Positions 48,862 through 61,611 of a stretch of DNA of 64,000 nt are shown piece by piece. The first letter of the stretch is position 1, and the number at the start of each line of letters is the position of its first letter. The stretch covers positions 22,199,835 through 22,263,834 of the forward strand of contig NC_003076.8 in NCBI RefSeq assembly GCF_000001735.4, given 5' to 3'. Position numbers and translations under genes: made by a program. This DNA is from Arabidopsis thaliana. Taxonomy: Eukaryota; Streptophyta; Magnoliopsida; Brassicales; Brassicaceae. The notes under the pieces were generated by a model. The model had not been told where the DNA came from and searched no databases. It saw nothing but the letters and a program-made list of their open reading frames with translations.

Positions 48862-51858
48862 CTATTTCTTGGCCTGAAATACCAAAAACAGAACAATCAG
48901 AGAGTTATAAGATAGCTAAAGAAGGATCATACACAAACTCATAAGAGTATAAAGCAAACCTTTTTAAGATACTTCTTGTGAAGTTTCATTGCACCAGTAC
49001 AGGCTTTTTTAGCATCCAAGTTTCCGGTTATGTCGTTTAAGATCTGAGCAAAATACACAGATTAAAGAGGACTTCACTTGTAAAACAGATAAAAACCGCT
49101 CTGAATTCTCTGCATTACCTTTACAACGTCATCAAGTCCTCGAGCTTCGGTCATTAACTTAGAACTCTTGTCTTTCAAAACACTAGCCACTAAGAAAACA
49201 GAGATAGGCAAAGGACCTTCCGCGCTTTTCCCTCCATTCTTCATGTTCTCTCTCTCGTACTTCCCGCATTGGTTTATCGACTTTGGTTTACCTTTGGAGG
49301 AACCTTCGATTCTCTCTCCCTCGAATTGAGGCTCCTCATATAGAGAATACATTTCAGGGTCGTACTCTAATGCCCACATCATCTGCTCAAGGAATACATG
49401 TACGTATCAGTCTTTATTAGTGTGCGGTCAAAGAACAATGTTTCTGAGTTTGTGATTTGTGAAGTTTATAAAGAGACGAAGAAGAACGTTACCTCCCAAA
49501 GGTACAAGGAGTCACAAAAGGAGAATTCTCTTCGGAACTGAACCATTATCATTCGAATAGCAAAGAGATAGTCACCACCACCCAATTTCTCTGCATTTCA
49601 AGATCCATAATGTCTTTCAAGATCTCTCTTGCTCAACCAGTGACGATTAGTTATATACTAAAAGTGAGGTTAGAAAGCTTTAATAGATACCTAAGTGATG
49701 GTGAAGTTTGGGGTCAATAATCTGAGTGATTGAAGCCAAATGAGTAAGCTGTGCTTCGACTCCAACTGATCTCCCCGTGTCACGAAAATTCCCTCGCTTT
49801 CAAGTTCAAAAGAAGAATAAAAAACCTTTAGTATTATCTGATTACAGAGAGAGTCAAGACAAACTTATATGAACACAAAACATAGAGGTATAGTACCAAT
49901 CGGCGCATCAATCTTTCGAAACACCAAAAAGCATCAGCTTCGTCCTCAAGAAGCATAATCATAGGGGAACAAAGATCACTCATTCCTACTCAGAAGAAAG
50001 AGTAGATAGATCAAAACATAAGAATCAATCAGGGCTTGAACAAAGGATAAACCCTGTTCTTTCTTTATATTTAACTGCTTACCTTGGCAATAACCAACAT
50101 CATTGTCTATCCATGCGTAAAGAGCTAGAATGTCCCAAAGCTTAGACAAGTTCTCCTTTTTCTCATAGAATACCAAAGTCCTATCTGTGCGATTTACATC
50201 AAGACCTGAAAACAAGAGTTTACGCAAGTCAATTCAATGACATATTGAATTATCTCTCTGTTGTGACCAAAGCAGTGTTATTACAGACCTATTTGGTGAA
50301 GTGTTAACAGCCATTGAATAACTTTCTGGTCCAAAGGTCCACGGCTTGCAAGATCTTTGAAGAAATCTGAACCATTTGCACCTGAGATAAAACATAAAAA
50401 TTATAAGTTCTAGTGAAAGGTGTTTGTTCTACTGTTTCCTAGAGCAAAAGATACAAATTTTTACCTAAATTTGTTTCTTGTAGTACAATAGGATCGTAAA
50501 TGGGTTCACCCTTGTTGGTAATTACAGGTGCAGTAATGAATCCACCACTTCCGATGACGGGAAACATTTGTTTACATTCCTCCTTCCAAGAAGCATACTG
50601 CAATCTGAAAGGAAATATCCATACTTCAAAAAAAAAATATATATAGAGCAAAGAGAGTGCAAGATAAAGAGGATCTATTATAAACTAATATATAGGTGAA
50701 AAAGAACACCTTCTACGTTGTCGGATTTGCTCTCTTTCTTCAAATGTGCTTTTTGGATCATAACAACCAAGTAAGAATTCCCAGACTTCTCCTCTAATTG
50801 ATGGATGGATCCCCTAGACCAGTCAAGCAAAAAGATTGAAATGATAAGAAAACCAAATCTGATACCGTGTTGCTAACCGTGTAACTCTTGATTGAAATGA
50901 TAACAAAAGCAAGCAAAAGGATTTAAACTATAAGTGATTTTTTGTATATTCAGGACAGATTTAGTTAACGTTGCAGTCTTTGGAAACAATGTATAGAGAC
51001 TTACCCCTCGTTGGATTCGACTTAGAGTCTTGCCAATATCAAGGAATCCTTCTGTTGTAAATGCAGCTTGCCATTTTCTTACACTTAGAGTTTTACCAGG
51101 CTGCACAAACATAATTAAGAAACAAGGTAGGTCTTGTCAGCAAATTGAGACTCTGCCATTCTCTAAAACATAATCATGTGATGCTACAAAGCAAGATCAA
51201 TGCTAGATATGTGACCCTAAACAATCAGCATCAGAAATCATAAACATTGATATACCCAACCCATTAAACCATAACTAGTACTGCTCTCTTCTCTGGTTTG
51301 ATCACATCAAAACAATGAATAACAATGGCAAACAAAATCTCCAAATTCCAAGGAGGATTCTGCATTTCTCTAAACGAAACCATGAGAATATCAAATCTAG
51401 AAAGAGCACTAAGATCAATAATCCCATTATAAATCAGCATCATAAGACATAAACATGTCATAGCCTAAATCATAACTAGTAAATGCTCTCATCGCTTATT
51501 TGTTCATATCTACCAATGGTAAAAGTTCCAAATCCAAAGAGACATCACGCCGATAATAATATAAATAATGCTAAAAATTAGCTGAAAATTTTAGAATGAA
51601 GAATCTAAGCAACACCAAAAGAACACATTTTGAACATAAACCCAGTAAAAGAATCTGAAAGCTCAGAGAGAATCGCAAACGCCAATCTCATTGATAACGA
51701 ATCCAATGCTGACCAAAATCCAATAAAAGTCAATAACAAAGATGAAAGTATCAGGGAAAGGAACAAACTTTGATCTTGAATTTGGTATTGGGGACATCAG
51801 TGCACTCAGGACGAATCAGGTAATAAGAATCTGCTGGTTCTGCGGCGGCTCCCCACAT
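48862..51858 (-). CDS. TBC-domain Rab GTPase-activating protein (At5g54780-type)
   Basis: Twelve minus-strand exons: 51858-51769, 51100-51005, 50813-50710, 50604-50465, 50381-50289, 50205-50083, 49985-49897, 49796-49691, 49590-49493, 49382-49119, 49043-48960 and 48873-48862. They join to 432 aa. The TBC (Gyp1-like) domain covers most of the protein. The arginine finger is in GLDVNRTDRT (Arg180) and the glutamine finger in VGYCQGMSD (Gln215), the dual-finger pair used to speed Rab GTP hydrolysis. Other marks are GIHPSIRGEVWEFLLGCYDP and the LYLWEMMWALEYDPEMY helix. There is no transmembrane segment or PH domain. The Rab substrate cannot be read from sequence. The last coding exon holds only four codons. 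Confidence 0.93.
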
Positions 51859-53020
51859 TTTTATCGAACTTTTTCAATCTCCCTCAAAAAAATAAAAATT
51901 ACAACTTTCCCGGGAAAATCAAATGAAAAATCCAAATAAAAAATGGGTTTTTTTCTACAAACAAGAATGGAGAAGACGAAAGAGAAAAAAAACTGGAACC
52001 CTCTCAAAAGATCAATTCTTTTCTTTGTCAAATTTTGGAGAAGAAAGAAAACAAATTAGAGATCTAATTAAGAGGGGTCCAGTTTTTGAGATTAAAAGAA
52101 AAGATGAAAGACAGAACTTTTCTTTTCTTTTGGGGTTGCAATTATTTTACTAGTAATCTAATTAATCATCAACTATGTTGAGTGGTCTCTGGAGAAGCAA
52201 ACATTTTTAATGGTGGTGAATTAAGAAGGTGTTGATCGTTTGGTCAACCTCATCGATCTTTCTTTTATTATCTTTCTCTTCCCGTTTTTAGTAAACGAGA
52301 GACAAGGTTGCGTTTTTTGACAAAGTTTCTGGTTTAGTCAATCTGTTGACATAGTTTTTGGTTTAGTCAATCAGTTTTTGGTTTGGAGTTTTGGGTTAGT
52401 GATTAAACCGGATTCAAACCCTCTACAGGACTAAGAGTCTTTGTGTTTAATCGAACTTTTACAAAAAGTGTTTGAACCCGGTTTACTCACTATGCCGGAT
52501 TTCTATACTTTGATAATTTAGTTCGATCTCCATCCGATTTGATGCAATTTGTGTTGGATGATTTAATTTTTGTTAGAACTAAACACGGTGACAAAATTAG
52601 CTTTCTGTTTAAGTATTTTCGATTTGGTTCGGTTTTTATTTGTTTGTTCTTCTCCAAAACCCTAGAAAACTAGGTTTGGAAAACATTGGAAGAAACTAAA
52701 TTAGGTGTCATAACCCACATTAGATTTTTCGCCGAGTGAATTAAGTTGTGTCTTGTTTTGACGTATTCAACGACTCCGACATTAGTCGTTAGAAAGGTTT
52801 AAGTCACTCATCGTTTCAGCCAAACGACAAAAGTAGACTAAGCCACCCCAAGACTTGAAAAAATAACTGTTTCTATTCAGAGACAAAATAATGGAATTGT
52901 ATGTAAGCGATGTGGTTGATCACAAAAAAAAAAAAAGAAGAAGAACGTAAGCGAAGTAAACTATATTGATGAAAAAAATAACAGAAGAAATAAAACTAAA
53001 CAATACAATCACCAATATAA
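51859..53020. other. Intergenic region upstream of the TBC gene
   Basis: The first 300 bases are the TBC leader and promoter. Near 52310-52390 the phrase tttggtttagtcaatc recurs with small changes, a short local duplication. The plus frames at 51742-52153 are antisense leader. Nothing else is seen. Confidence 0.5.
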
Positions 53021-53137
53021 TTACGCCCGATCCTCTCTAGTTGCCCAATATACATAAAATGCATAGGTGAAAACACATATAAAGAATGCAAAAAGGGCAA
53101 AATAAGCTATAAACGCCATTAGTCCCAAGCCCTCCAT
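53021..53137 (-). CDS. Candidate small membrane peptide (38 aa), unconfirmed
   Basis: On the minus strand, an ATG at 53137 in a favourable context (gggaATGG) opens a 38-residue frame starting MEGLGLMAFIAYFALFAFFI. It has one strongly hydrophobic segment (about residues 6-30) followed by a short polar tail ending YWATREDRA. Single-helix peptides with a charged tail like this are a known class of plant small proteins, but I recognise no family. The frame extends upstream without an ATG to about 53203. Against it: it is short, hydrophobic frames arise by chance, and no promoter was identified. Confidence 0.3.
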   Translation of the reverse strand: MEGLGLMAFIAYFALFAFFICVFTYAFYVYWATREDRA

Positions 53138-54360
53138 TCCCCCTTCTCGTTTTGTCTGTATACTGTGTATTGAAAGCCGAAAGAAACATATATTCAATAA
53201 CAAAGAAGAGGTTTTATAATAATAATTAGCTTCGAAGGAAAACTTTCATATAAGTGATGACCAAACAAATGGAAACTTAGATACGACTAGTGAATAATAT
53301 ATATCTTACTATTACCTCTTGTATCTAAATAAATGGTAAATTATAGAGCGAGTAAGGAGATTGACCTTTTACGAAAAAGAATAAAGAGGTTTACCTCTAC
53401 AAATAAATGGAAACTATATAAAGTTCTTAATCACGTACATTCAATATATATATGCATATCATAAACATGCCATGTTAGGATTAAACGCTTTCCAATGGAG
53501 AATCTTATATTTAATATACAAAATTCGAAATAGTTTATAGTAGAAAGCATGTCATATACCCAAGATTTAGTGAATCATAATTGAAAAAGCTTATTTATGT
53601 GTGACAGGCTAAGAAAGTAGAAAGCCGGTAGAAATTAGCAATCCAAATATGAAAGATTCATGAAACTTAAGGAAAACTGTTGAATTGAAATATCATAACT
53701 AATAATTTTGAGTCAAGAAAATGTTAACAAGAATTTCATACGTTTGTGTGAAGCAGCAAAATGTCTCTAACAATTCTCTTTAGAAAAAATTCAGACCAAT
53801 GTATTTTGTTTGTATCTCTTACTTAGAGCATCCCCATTGGTGAGATACCATGTAGGTATCTCACCAAATTAATATTAATATTTTTATAGAAATTGTTTTT
53901 GAGAATCCTAATTTAAATTTATATCTCCATTGGTGTGAAATCCATTTGAGTATTTTATCAATATAATTTTATTTTATTAATGTTAATTAAATTAACACTT
54001 TATCTAAATTTTCATTAATATTCTCATAGACATTTCAAATTATATCTTAAATATATCCATAATCTAAGTTATAAAAGAAAAGAAAACACTAGAAATATCA
54101 TGGGTAACAATAGTAAAGACATGAAATCTATATAAATAAAGAAATAAAGTAATAAATATACATAAATTTATCAAAGAAATAAAGTAATAAATATACAACT
54201 CACATGCTATATGTAATTTGTTACACAAGCGTATCTCAACAATTAAGTGAATAACATATATAACATATGACTGAAAAAAAATCTACCAAATATTAAATAT
54301 TCTAAAATGAACAAAAAATGATATAGGAAACCAAAAGAATGTAAGGATTATTATTTATAA
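53138..54360. other. AT-rich intergenic region with MITE-like segment
   Basis: Besides the hairpin, a direct repeat of about 25 bases (aaagaaataaagtaataaat and onward) occurs near 54138 and 54173. 54250-54360 is the likely 3' UTR of the next gene. No other gene is visible. Confidence 0.5.
53837..53867. repeat. Perfect 13-bp stem hairpin in a MITE-like segment
   Basis: The arms ttggtgagatacc (53837-53849) and ggtatctcaccaa (53855-53867) are perfect complements around a 5-base loop. The preceding agagcatccccattgg and later atctccattggtg (about 53920) phrases are typical of dispersed non-autonomous repeats in Brassicaceae. Element borders are not resolved. Confidence 0.6.
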
Positions 54361-55655
54361 TCAACCAAGAAAATTGGTGACCATAGACAAAGGAACTAAA
54401 CAAAGCCCTTTTTTCTTCAAGTCTATTGGTAGTCCACCTTGGTTTGGCACTGCACTCACTCTTTTCTCCTATGTAAGATTATCGTATCGTAAATTCTTGT
54501 TAGAAGTCGGAATATAATTGGTATAACATATGATTGAATTAACTATACTAAGGTAAATTATATAGTTAATATGTTTCTTACATCATCACCCACAATACCA
54601 CCCCCGTGTCTAGTGTTGTTGTCTTGTAGGTTCATCATGCTATAGACCTATAAAACGAAAAACAAATCCCAAATTGTCAATAACTGTTTAAAATATTTAT
54701 GTACTAAATTAATTTATAAGGTACATTTGACTTGTTAAAGCTGATTATTATATACATTGATGTCAAATAGGAACTTAAGAAATGGCACAGATTGTTGCAT
54801 CAAGTTGTTGGATAATATCAATTATGAGTCAAGTCAAAACCTAAAATTTTAATAAACTGTTTGTCTCTCTTGGCAAAAAGAAATATAAATTCATTCCTTA
54901 TCTTTGACGTCTAACCTTATCATCAATCCAATGTCCTAAAACATATAATCACCATATGACTAATATAGATAATTTATATATCTGTATCAAAGCATATTTA
55001 CTTATAAATATAGTCGGTCGTCGACTGTTTGTACAAAACGAAAAAATAAATAAAAAGAATCTATAATCACGTTCTTAGAAAATGATACGATAAAAACATA
55101 AAGAAGGAAACTATAAAATGAATAATGCCTGAAAAAAATCATTTCATCACATACCTACAGTTAACTTAAAATTTATGAAGTGTTCTTGTAGTGTTAATTT
55201 TCACGAGTTGTATAGTAATAATCGATCTTTTGTGTTGATCACCGCGGCGATAACCACCAAACTAACATCATTTTGTAAATTAAAATTATATGTATTCATT
55301 TCGAGAGGGAGAGAGAGATATATATACTGACGTTAGGGCTACCAGAAGGAGAAGAGGCAGTGTCTTCAAGATCATGATGACGGCCAAAAGGAATCTCTCT
55401 ATTTCTTGTCCTCTTGATGTCCAAATTAGATCCTTCTTGCTTCGACACGTTGAGGGTCTTCTTAGTGGCCACGAATGACGCTGCGTCGGAGACAGAGGAA
55501 GAGCTGAAATCTCCGACGTCAACTATGCTTGAAGAAGCCTCGAAGAAATCCTCAAAGTACATCGTCCAGCTACTTTCTTCTGGATTTTGGTCGTCTGTAA
55601 ACATGGCCGTTTCATGTTTGCTCATAATGAAGGCATTGTTCATTGAACTCTCCAT
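54361..55655 (-). CDS. Small VUP/SOFL-like protein (At5g54790-type)
   Basis: Minus-strand exons 55655-55332, 54647-54582 and 54468-54361 join in phase to 165 aa. No catalytic domain is visible. Conserved-looking parts are [19 protein letters not shown] (about residues 28-46), the Ser-Asp run [16 protein letters not shown], a basic patch [15 protein letters not shown], and a C-terminal [13 protein letters not shown]. The WTxYFEDF and C-terminal GLCLVPLS motifs are those I recall for the plant VUP family (vascular-related unknown proteins, which affect xylem and hormone signalling); SOB-FIVE-LIKE proteins share a similar W-x-Y plus Ser/Asp layout. Public maps have also called it CTD small phosphatase-like, but I see no DxDxT phosphatase motif. 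Confidence 0.8.
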
Positions 55656-58600
55656 GAAAACTTTGTAAGAGAAAAAAGAAAGAGAGTTGTTTTTTGTTGG
55701 TTGGTTTGTGTAATTTGGTGGCAGCAGATGAAAACATGCGTGAGGGTTTATTATATATATAGTGAAGTAAATAAATAATCAAATTAACCAAATTAGTATT
55801 AATAAATTGTTCTCTTTAATACTATTTTGCTGTCAATGATGGGGAATGTAATGTTGGTTTGGAATCTTGGTTTGTGGGGTCGCTCTATCTGTTGTTTCTC
55901 TATTTGGTTGGAATAAAAGTTGGTTGAAATGTTCAAACCAGTTCAATATACTGTTATCCTGCAAATTAAAACATAAATATGAAATTTTATATTAAAAATA
56001 AAACATTCGAGCTTGGTTTATGAACACTTTTATGAATAGTATTAATTATTCGTGTTAAATTATCTAAAATGTCGTAACATGAATAAAGTAGAATATTGTT
56101 TTGTAAACGGTCTGAAGTATAAATTATGAATGAGTAGTTAAAATATTAAGAAATTAAGAAAAACATGATGTAGAACTATATGATTGAATCATTTTACAGT
56201 ATATGCAATTATTCCAGATAGTTTTTTTTTTTTAACTTGCAGTTATAGAGACATGGTTACTTTTTTAAATCTTTTTTTCAACAAATAGTCAAATATGTAA
56301 ATGTTATTCACAGACTGTATATTTGACTGTATATAACATATTTGTGCTCAGCTTTAGCTTCTAAGTTTTTGGAGTTGTATTTTCCGTCGAGCTACTCTAT
56401 TATTACTTTAGCATCTTTATGGAATAATTATTTGGTGTATCCCTAATTATAATTTATATACAGATAAGTAATAGTATAGACTAGTGTAAGAAACACACAT
56501 TTATGAGGTCGCCTAAAACAAGAGCGAAGCCGGTCTATTAAAATAATAATTATAATTTGCATTTCTATGTGATGATATGGAGGAAGATGTGTCACATTCT
56601 CCTTCATATAGGTAACATAAAGTGTCGTATGAGGTTTAATAACATGTAAACTACTTGCAAGGTTTAATGTCAATATATTAAAGCCAACTATAAAATTAAA
56701 TCTTAAATCTTATAACAATTACATGTCCTCCGTAACCATGTTTACAAGATTAGATTTAGATTTTAGAGATGTTTAAAAGTAGCACAAATATGTCCTCAAG
56801 TTTAGCATATATAAACCTTAAAATCTCGTGTTAACACGTTTAGTCCTTGTATTGTGTGTCGACGGAAAAATAAAGACATATGTATGTGGAAGGAAATAAA
56901 GTATCAGGTTTTGTGATTTTGGGATAACATGTATATGAACCAATAATGCTACATGTGCATTGTAACTTTCCTCCACAATTAGTATTGATAATAGAAAACA
57001 AGGAATAAATAGTCTGACGTCGCATTTTCGCTCTTTCCTGATATAAGTTAATGAATAGAGTGGACTGAAACATCATTAGATTCCTAATTAAAATTTTCTC
57101 TTATTGATCCACTTGGATGGTCAATTTACTAACTTCTGGATTATGAATAAATCAATGATCAAATGCGCCGGTTTCACATTATCCAAAAACAAAAATATAA
57201 TAGTTAAAATCTATGCTACTACTAGGCGCATTTCAATCAGTTCCCTTTTGTTAACAATATAGTATTTTATTAATAAACAAAAATTAGTAAAATTTTGATA
57301 ACTTGAGGAGCATGGTTCATGATTTAAGAGAAGAATATGGAAGGCTGTCATGCTGATGAAGTTAAAATTTGTCGACCATATCGATATTAAATTTGAATTT
57401 AAATTCGGCATATCACACCATTTACTGTTCAAATTGCAAAGAAAACGAAAAGTGTGATAACCAGGAAGTTATATGGATGTGACTATGTGAGTGCATAAAA
57501 TCGAAATATAAATCGATGTGAGAGCATAGAACTATATGTGAATGTTGAATGTATGAAGTTACAAACCTAAACTATAAATAAACATGGATCAAAATGATCA
57601 GTCCTACTTTCACCCGACATCCTAATTGTCTTTTCTTTTCCTTTTGTAATCTCCAATGTCTTTGATTCGTTGTGGCCACTTCTGTACAATTCTCTTGAGT
57701 TACTTTTTTTTGTTTGTATCAAAAAATGACTAAAAATGTAATTCTTGAGTTACTTTGTACCTAAACATTTACTCTCTTGCAAGATATTCCACTCATCAAA
57801 GTTTAGGTACCACAGACAGAGTTACGTCTTAGCAGGATTGATATTCGCATGTAAAGGGTTCGAATTTTGGGTGTTATTGATCATGAAACAAAAAAAAAGA
57901 TTGAGAACAGCATCCTAGAATTCCAAAAATGATCACTTTACTGTAATTTAGATAAGAACATTGGGTAATGATCACTAAAACAAATACAACAAAAAGATCT
58001 AGAATTTGTCATATTCCAATATATAATATCATTGACTTAGTAAAACTCCTTGACATACGTCAATAGAAGATCTTGCAAAGATTTTATTTCACTAAATAAT
58101 GTTCAGAAGCCGAACTTAAGAACTAATTATATATCAATATGTGTCCTTTCTTTCATTTATTTAACTGTTGTTTCGTCAGGTTATATGTCGACACAAAAAT
58201 TATTTTACCTATTGTAAGCCTTATTTTATTACAATCACTAACGTGACAATGGCCACTGACCATTTTTTTATTTTTATTTTTATGTGATAATCTAGGCCAA
58301 AATCCGTCTAATCTGTGTTAGAGCTCGACTAATCTGAAAATAGGTTCAAGAACAACGAAGCTGTTCAAGAATGATTTTGTTTCCCTTTAACATCTATTTT
58401 GTTAAATTTGTTATATCCAGTTTACAAAAAGACTTTATCAGTAAACCATATTTTTGACATAAAGTCTACGTGGAGTGGAGGAATTAGTGGGTTCCAACTT
58501 ACAATTATTGCTACAAAACTATATAAATTATGATCAAAGGAATATTGGTATAATAAGGAATATTACTTTGTACTTAAAATAATCAAATACAGGTCAATGC

Positions 58601-59757
58601 TTTGTATATTTACAATTATTATTTTTTATTTTTTTTGGGGTCACATATCATTTTTCTTTTTTTAACAACTGGGGTCTACATATCATACGGTTAGAGGTAT
58701 TAACGTAGCTCACCGGTCTCGTGAAAAAAGAAAATAGCTTTCACTATCACTCTTTCCGCGATTAGTAATCGTAAATTTTTTTGTTTTAAGTACCCAAACT
58801 TACAAAATTACCTCCTTTTCTCTTAAGACACTGAGTTCTTGAGGATATACTTTGTACATAATGTAAATCTCATATGTTTTTATTTTCTCTAAGTCTTCTG
58901 AATTAGGCCAAAAAAAAAAGAGAAACTTAGAAATTCCAAATCGACACGTATAGCAATATACCGCCCCGGGAAAATGAAATGCACATGCTGATGCTATGAC
59001 ATATTGACATGCGCATGTGAGTCACCAAAGATTCTCAAGTTGTTAAGCTAAATATGATTATGAGAGCGGTTAAGGCCAATGATTAGGAATTAGGATGCTA
59101 AGCCGTATCCAACAGAAACAAATCTTTAATATTTAGCTGTTTCCTAATAATTGTCTATCTTTTGTCCTTTTACTCTTGAAAATGGTTAATTATGATACTA
59201 CTTCATACGTATTTTAGATATAATATTGTTAATTTACGATTACAAAAGTGTTGAAAAAGGACTAGTTTAATGGTTTTTTCTCATAATATTCTTGTTAGTG
59301 ATATATAAAAGTTGTTGTATTAGAACAATTTGTATCAAGAAATTATTAAATTTATAAGTTAAATTCTCTCTTATATGAAGCAATTATTTCCGACAAGACA
59401 TGCATATGATGCTCCAACCTAGAACGAAAGCTCATAATTAACTGCGGTTAAATCATAACACGTACTCTAGTATATTAAACAAGAATTGACATGTAGCTTT
59501 TAGGAAGTATAATTACAATCATGTACACAGTACTAATGTATATTGAATTTTCTACAGTGTTTTTTTTCGGGTTAAGAGAATCAAACTGTATTAGACTCTG
59601 AAATGGTTGATGCAGAACAAAAAACAAATTTGTGGGCTTAATGGGCTTCGACCGGGCAAGTTATATATAACATGTACCGACAATTGAGTTGAGTTCAATT
59701 GTAGCATGTACACTAAACACATTCGAAACTTGATTCTGCCCATATTTAAATAAAATG
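55656..59757. other. Long AT-rich intergenic region
   Basis: About 4.1 kb with no frame longer than 80 codons that looks like protein. The first 150 bases are the promoter of the VUP-like gene. A weak pol III B-box-like string (gggttcgaatttt) lies near 57857, with an A-box-like tagcaggattg about 33 bases before it, perhaps a SINE relic. Nothing else can be supported. Confidence 0.5.
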
Positions 59758-60612
59758 TATATACAATAATAAGTAGCATGTAATATATAGATAAAATCTA
59801 CTCTATATAAAAAATAAAGTTTTTTTGGAAGAGATTTTTTTATATACTTAATTACATGCCATGAAATTAAAATATTTTGGTAAAGAGAAAATTATTTAAA
59901 ATTATTTACATCAAAATTTACATTTATTAATTTCATACTACAAGCCTTAAGATAGCTCATAACTTCATATCATAAACCTACAGTAATTCAACAAAATAAA
60001 CTTTTCATAGTAACAAACTAGGTAAAAATTAACTTTATGGTAACAAATGATTTCATAATCCATTGATATCAATTGTCTTAATTACATTCCAAGATAATCA
60101 AAAATAAATTATTTACGAATCAGTTGATCAATGATAAAAACATCTAATAATATGATATATGTTTTAAAAACGCTTAAAAATCATGTTATTTATTATATAA
60201 CACATAAAATCAAAACTTACTCAATTCAGAATTTGTACACAAAACCACATTATTTTTACAAATAAACCTCTAGAAGTTGACAATTTAGCACAAATACTAA
60301 ATCAATAGTGTTGGTCTCTCCCAATATATACGCGCATATATACACTTATATACTCCTTAGTTCTTATATAATTCTCTTTCTCTCTATAAAGTATAAACAA
60401 TTGCGAAACCTAAATTACTTAAAATCTCTCTCTCATTTGAATTCTTCTTAGTGTTTAGATTCCAGGTCAAACTGTGATCCATCATCTTTGCTGCTAGACT
60501 AAATTTTTTTCTCTGATCGAGTTAAAAAGTTTTGGACTTTCTAATTTTTTAATTCGACGAAAAAACCTCTCCAACAATGGTTTTATCGGCGAAGCAAACC
60601 CCCTCTTTGAAG
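59758..60612 (+). repeat. Copy A of a tandem duplication of the GPT1 promoter, leader and first codons
   Basis: This segment is collinear with 60613-61611: tagcatgtaatatatagata at the left, aaatgatttcat, gatatcaattgtcttaatta, acgcgcatatataca, gattccaggtcaaactgtga, and atggttttatcgg at the right. It includes TATA-like sequence, the CT-rich leader and 12 codons of the GPT1 reading frame, and it ends inside the coding sequence. The overall identity looks high but there are scattered substitutions, so the duplication is not brand new. Confidence 0.92.
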
Positions 60613-60627
60613 ATATACATACAGTAA
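60577..60627 (+). pseudogene. Decoy mini-ORF from the duplicated GPT1 start
   Basis: An ATG at 60577 in the same leader context as the real GPT1 start gives MVLSAKQTPSLKIYIQ and stops at 60625. The first 12 residues match the GPT1 transit-peptide start (MVLSVKQTLSPK); the last four come from the duplication junction. If transcription begins in copy A this would be an upstream ORF. Confidence 0.85.
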
Positions 60628-61611
60628 TAAGTAGCATGTAATATATAGATAAAACCACACTATATATCAAAAATAAATATATTTTTGGAAGTTTTTTTTA
60701 TATACTTAATTACATGCCATGAAAGTAAAATATTCACGCTAAAGAGAAAATTGTTTAAAATTATTTACGTCAAATTACATTTATTAATTCCCTACTATAA
60801 GCCTTAATATAGTTCATAACTTCATATCATAACCTATATTAATTCAGCAAAACAAACCTTTTATAGTAACAAACTAGGTAAAAATTAAATTTATGGTAAC
60901 AAATGATTTCATAGTCAATTGATATCAATTGTCTTAATTACATTTCAAGATAATCAAAAATAATTTATTTATGAATCAGTTGATCAATGATAAAAACATT
61001 TACTAATTAATATGATATATCATATATGTTTTAAAAACACTACAAAATCAAAACTGACTCAATTCATAATTTGTACACAAAACCACATTACTTTTACAAA
61101 TAAACCTCTAAAAGTTGGCAATTTAGTACATATACTTTTTGTTTTTTCTAATAACATTTTCTTTTCTAAAACATAAAACCAAAAATACCAACTGAAAGTA
61201 AACCAAAACCTATTTGCAAGTACATAATTCTTTAACAAAAAGTACCGAATTTGTTTTATTTTGTCAACAAGCTTAACGAATTAAAAAATAAATTAATAGT
61301 GTTGTTCTCTCCCAGTATATACGCGCATATATACACACTTATATACTCAAAAGTTTTTATATAAATTTTTTTCTCTCTATAAAATATAAACCATTGTAAA
61401 ACCTAAATTACTTAAAAAGATCTCTCTCATTTGAATTCTTCTTATTGTTTAGATTCCAGGTCAAACTGTGATCCATTATCTTTGCTACTAAACTAAGTTC
61501 TTTTCTCTGATCGAATCAAAAAGTTTTCAACTTTCTAAATTTTTTTAGTTCTAAGGAAAAAACCTCTCCGAGAATGGTTTTATCGGTGAAGCAAACACTC
61601 TCTCCGAAAAT
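60613..61611 (+). repeat. Copy B of the tandem duplication (the one joined to GPT1)
   Basis: Homologous to copy A from the left edge into the first codons of GPT1. The two ATGs are 997 bases apart. Copy B carries about 150 extra bases (about 61134-61285, between atttagtacatata and aattaatagtgttg) that copy A lacks, either inserted here or lost there. TATA-like boxes lie in tatataaattttt (about 61357) and tctataaaatataaac (about 61375). Confidence 0.9.

Noticed and set aside
54361-55655. CTD small phosphatase function for the At5g54790-type gene
   Set aside because: No DxDxT active-site motif or phosphatase fold segments are present in the 165-aa product.
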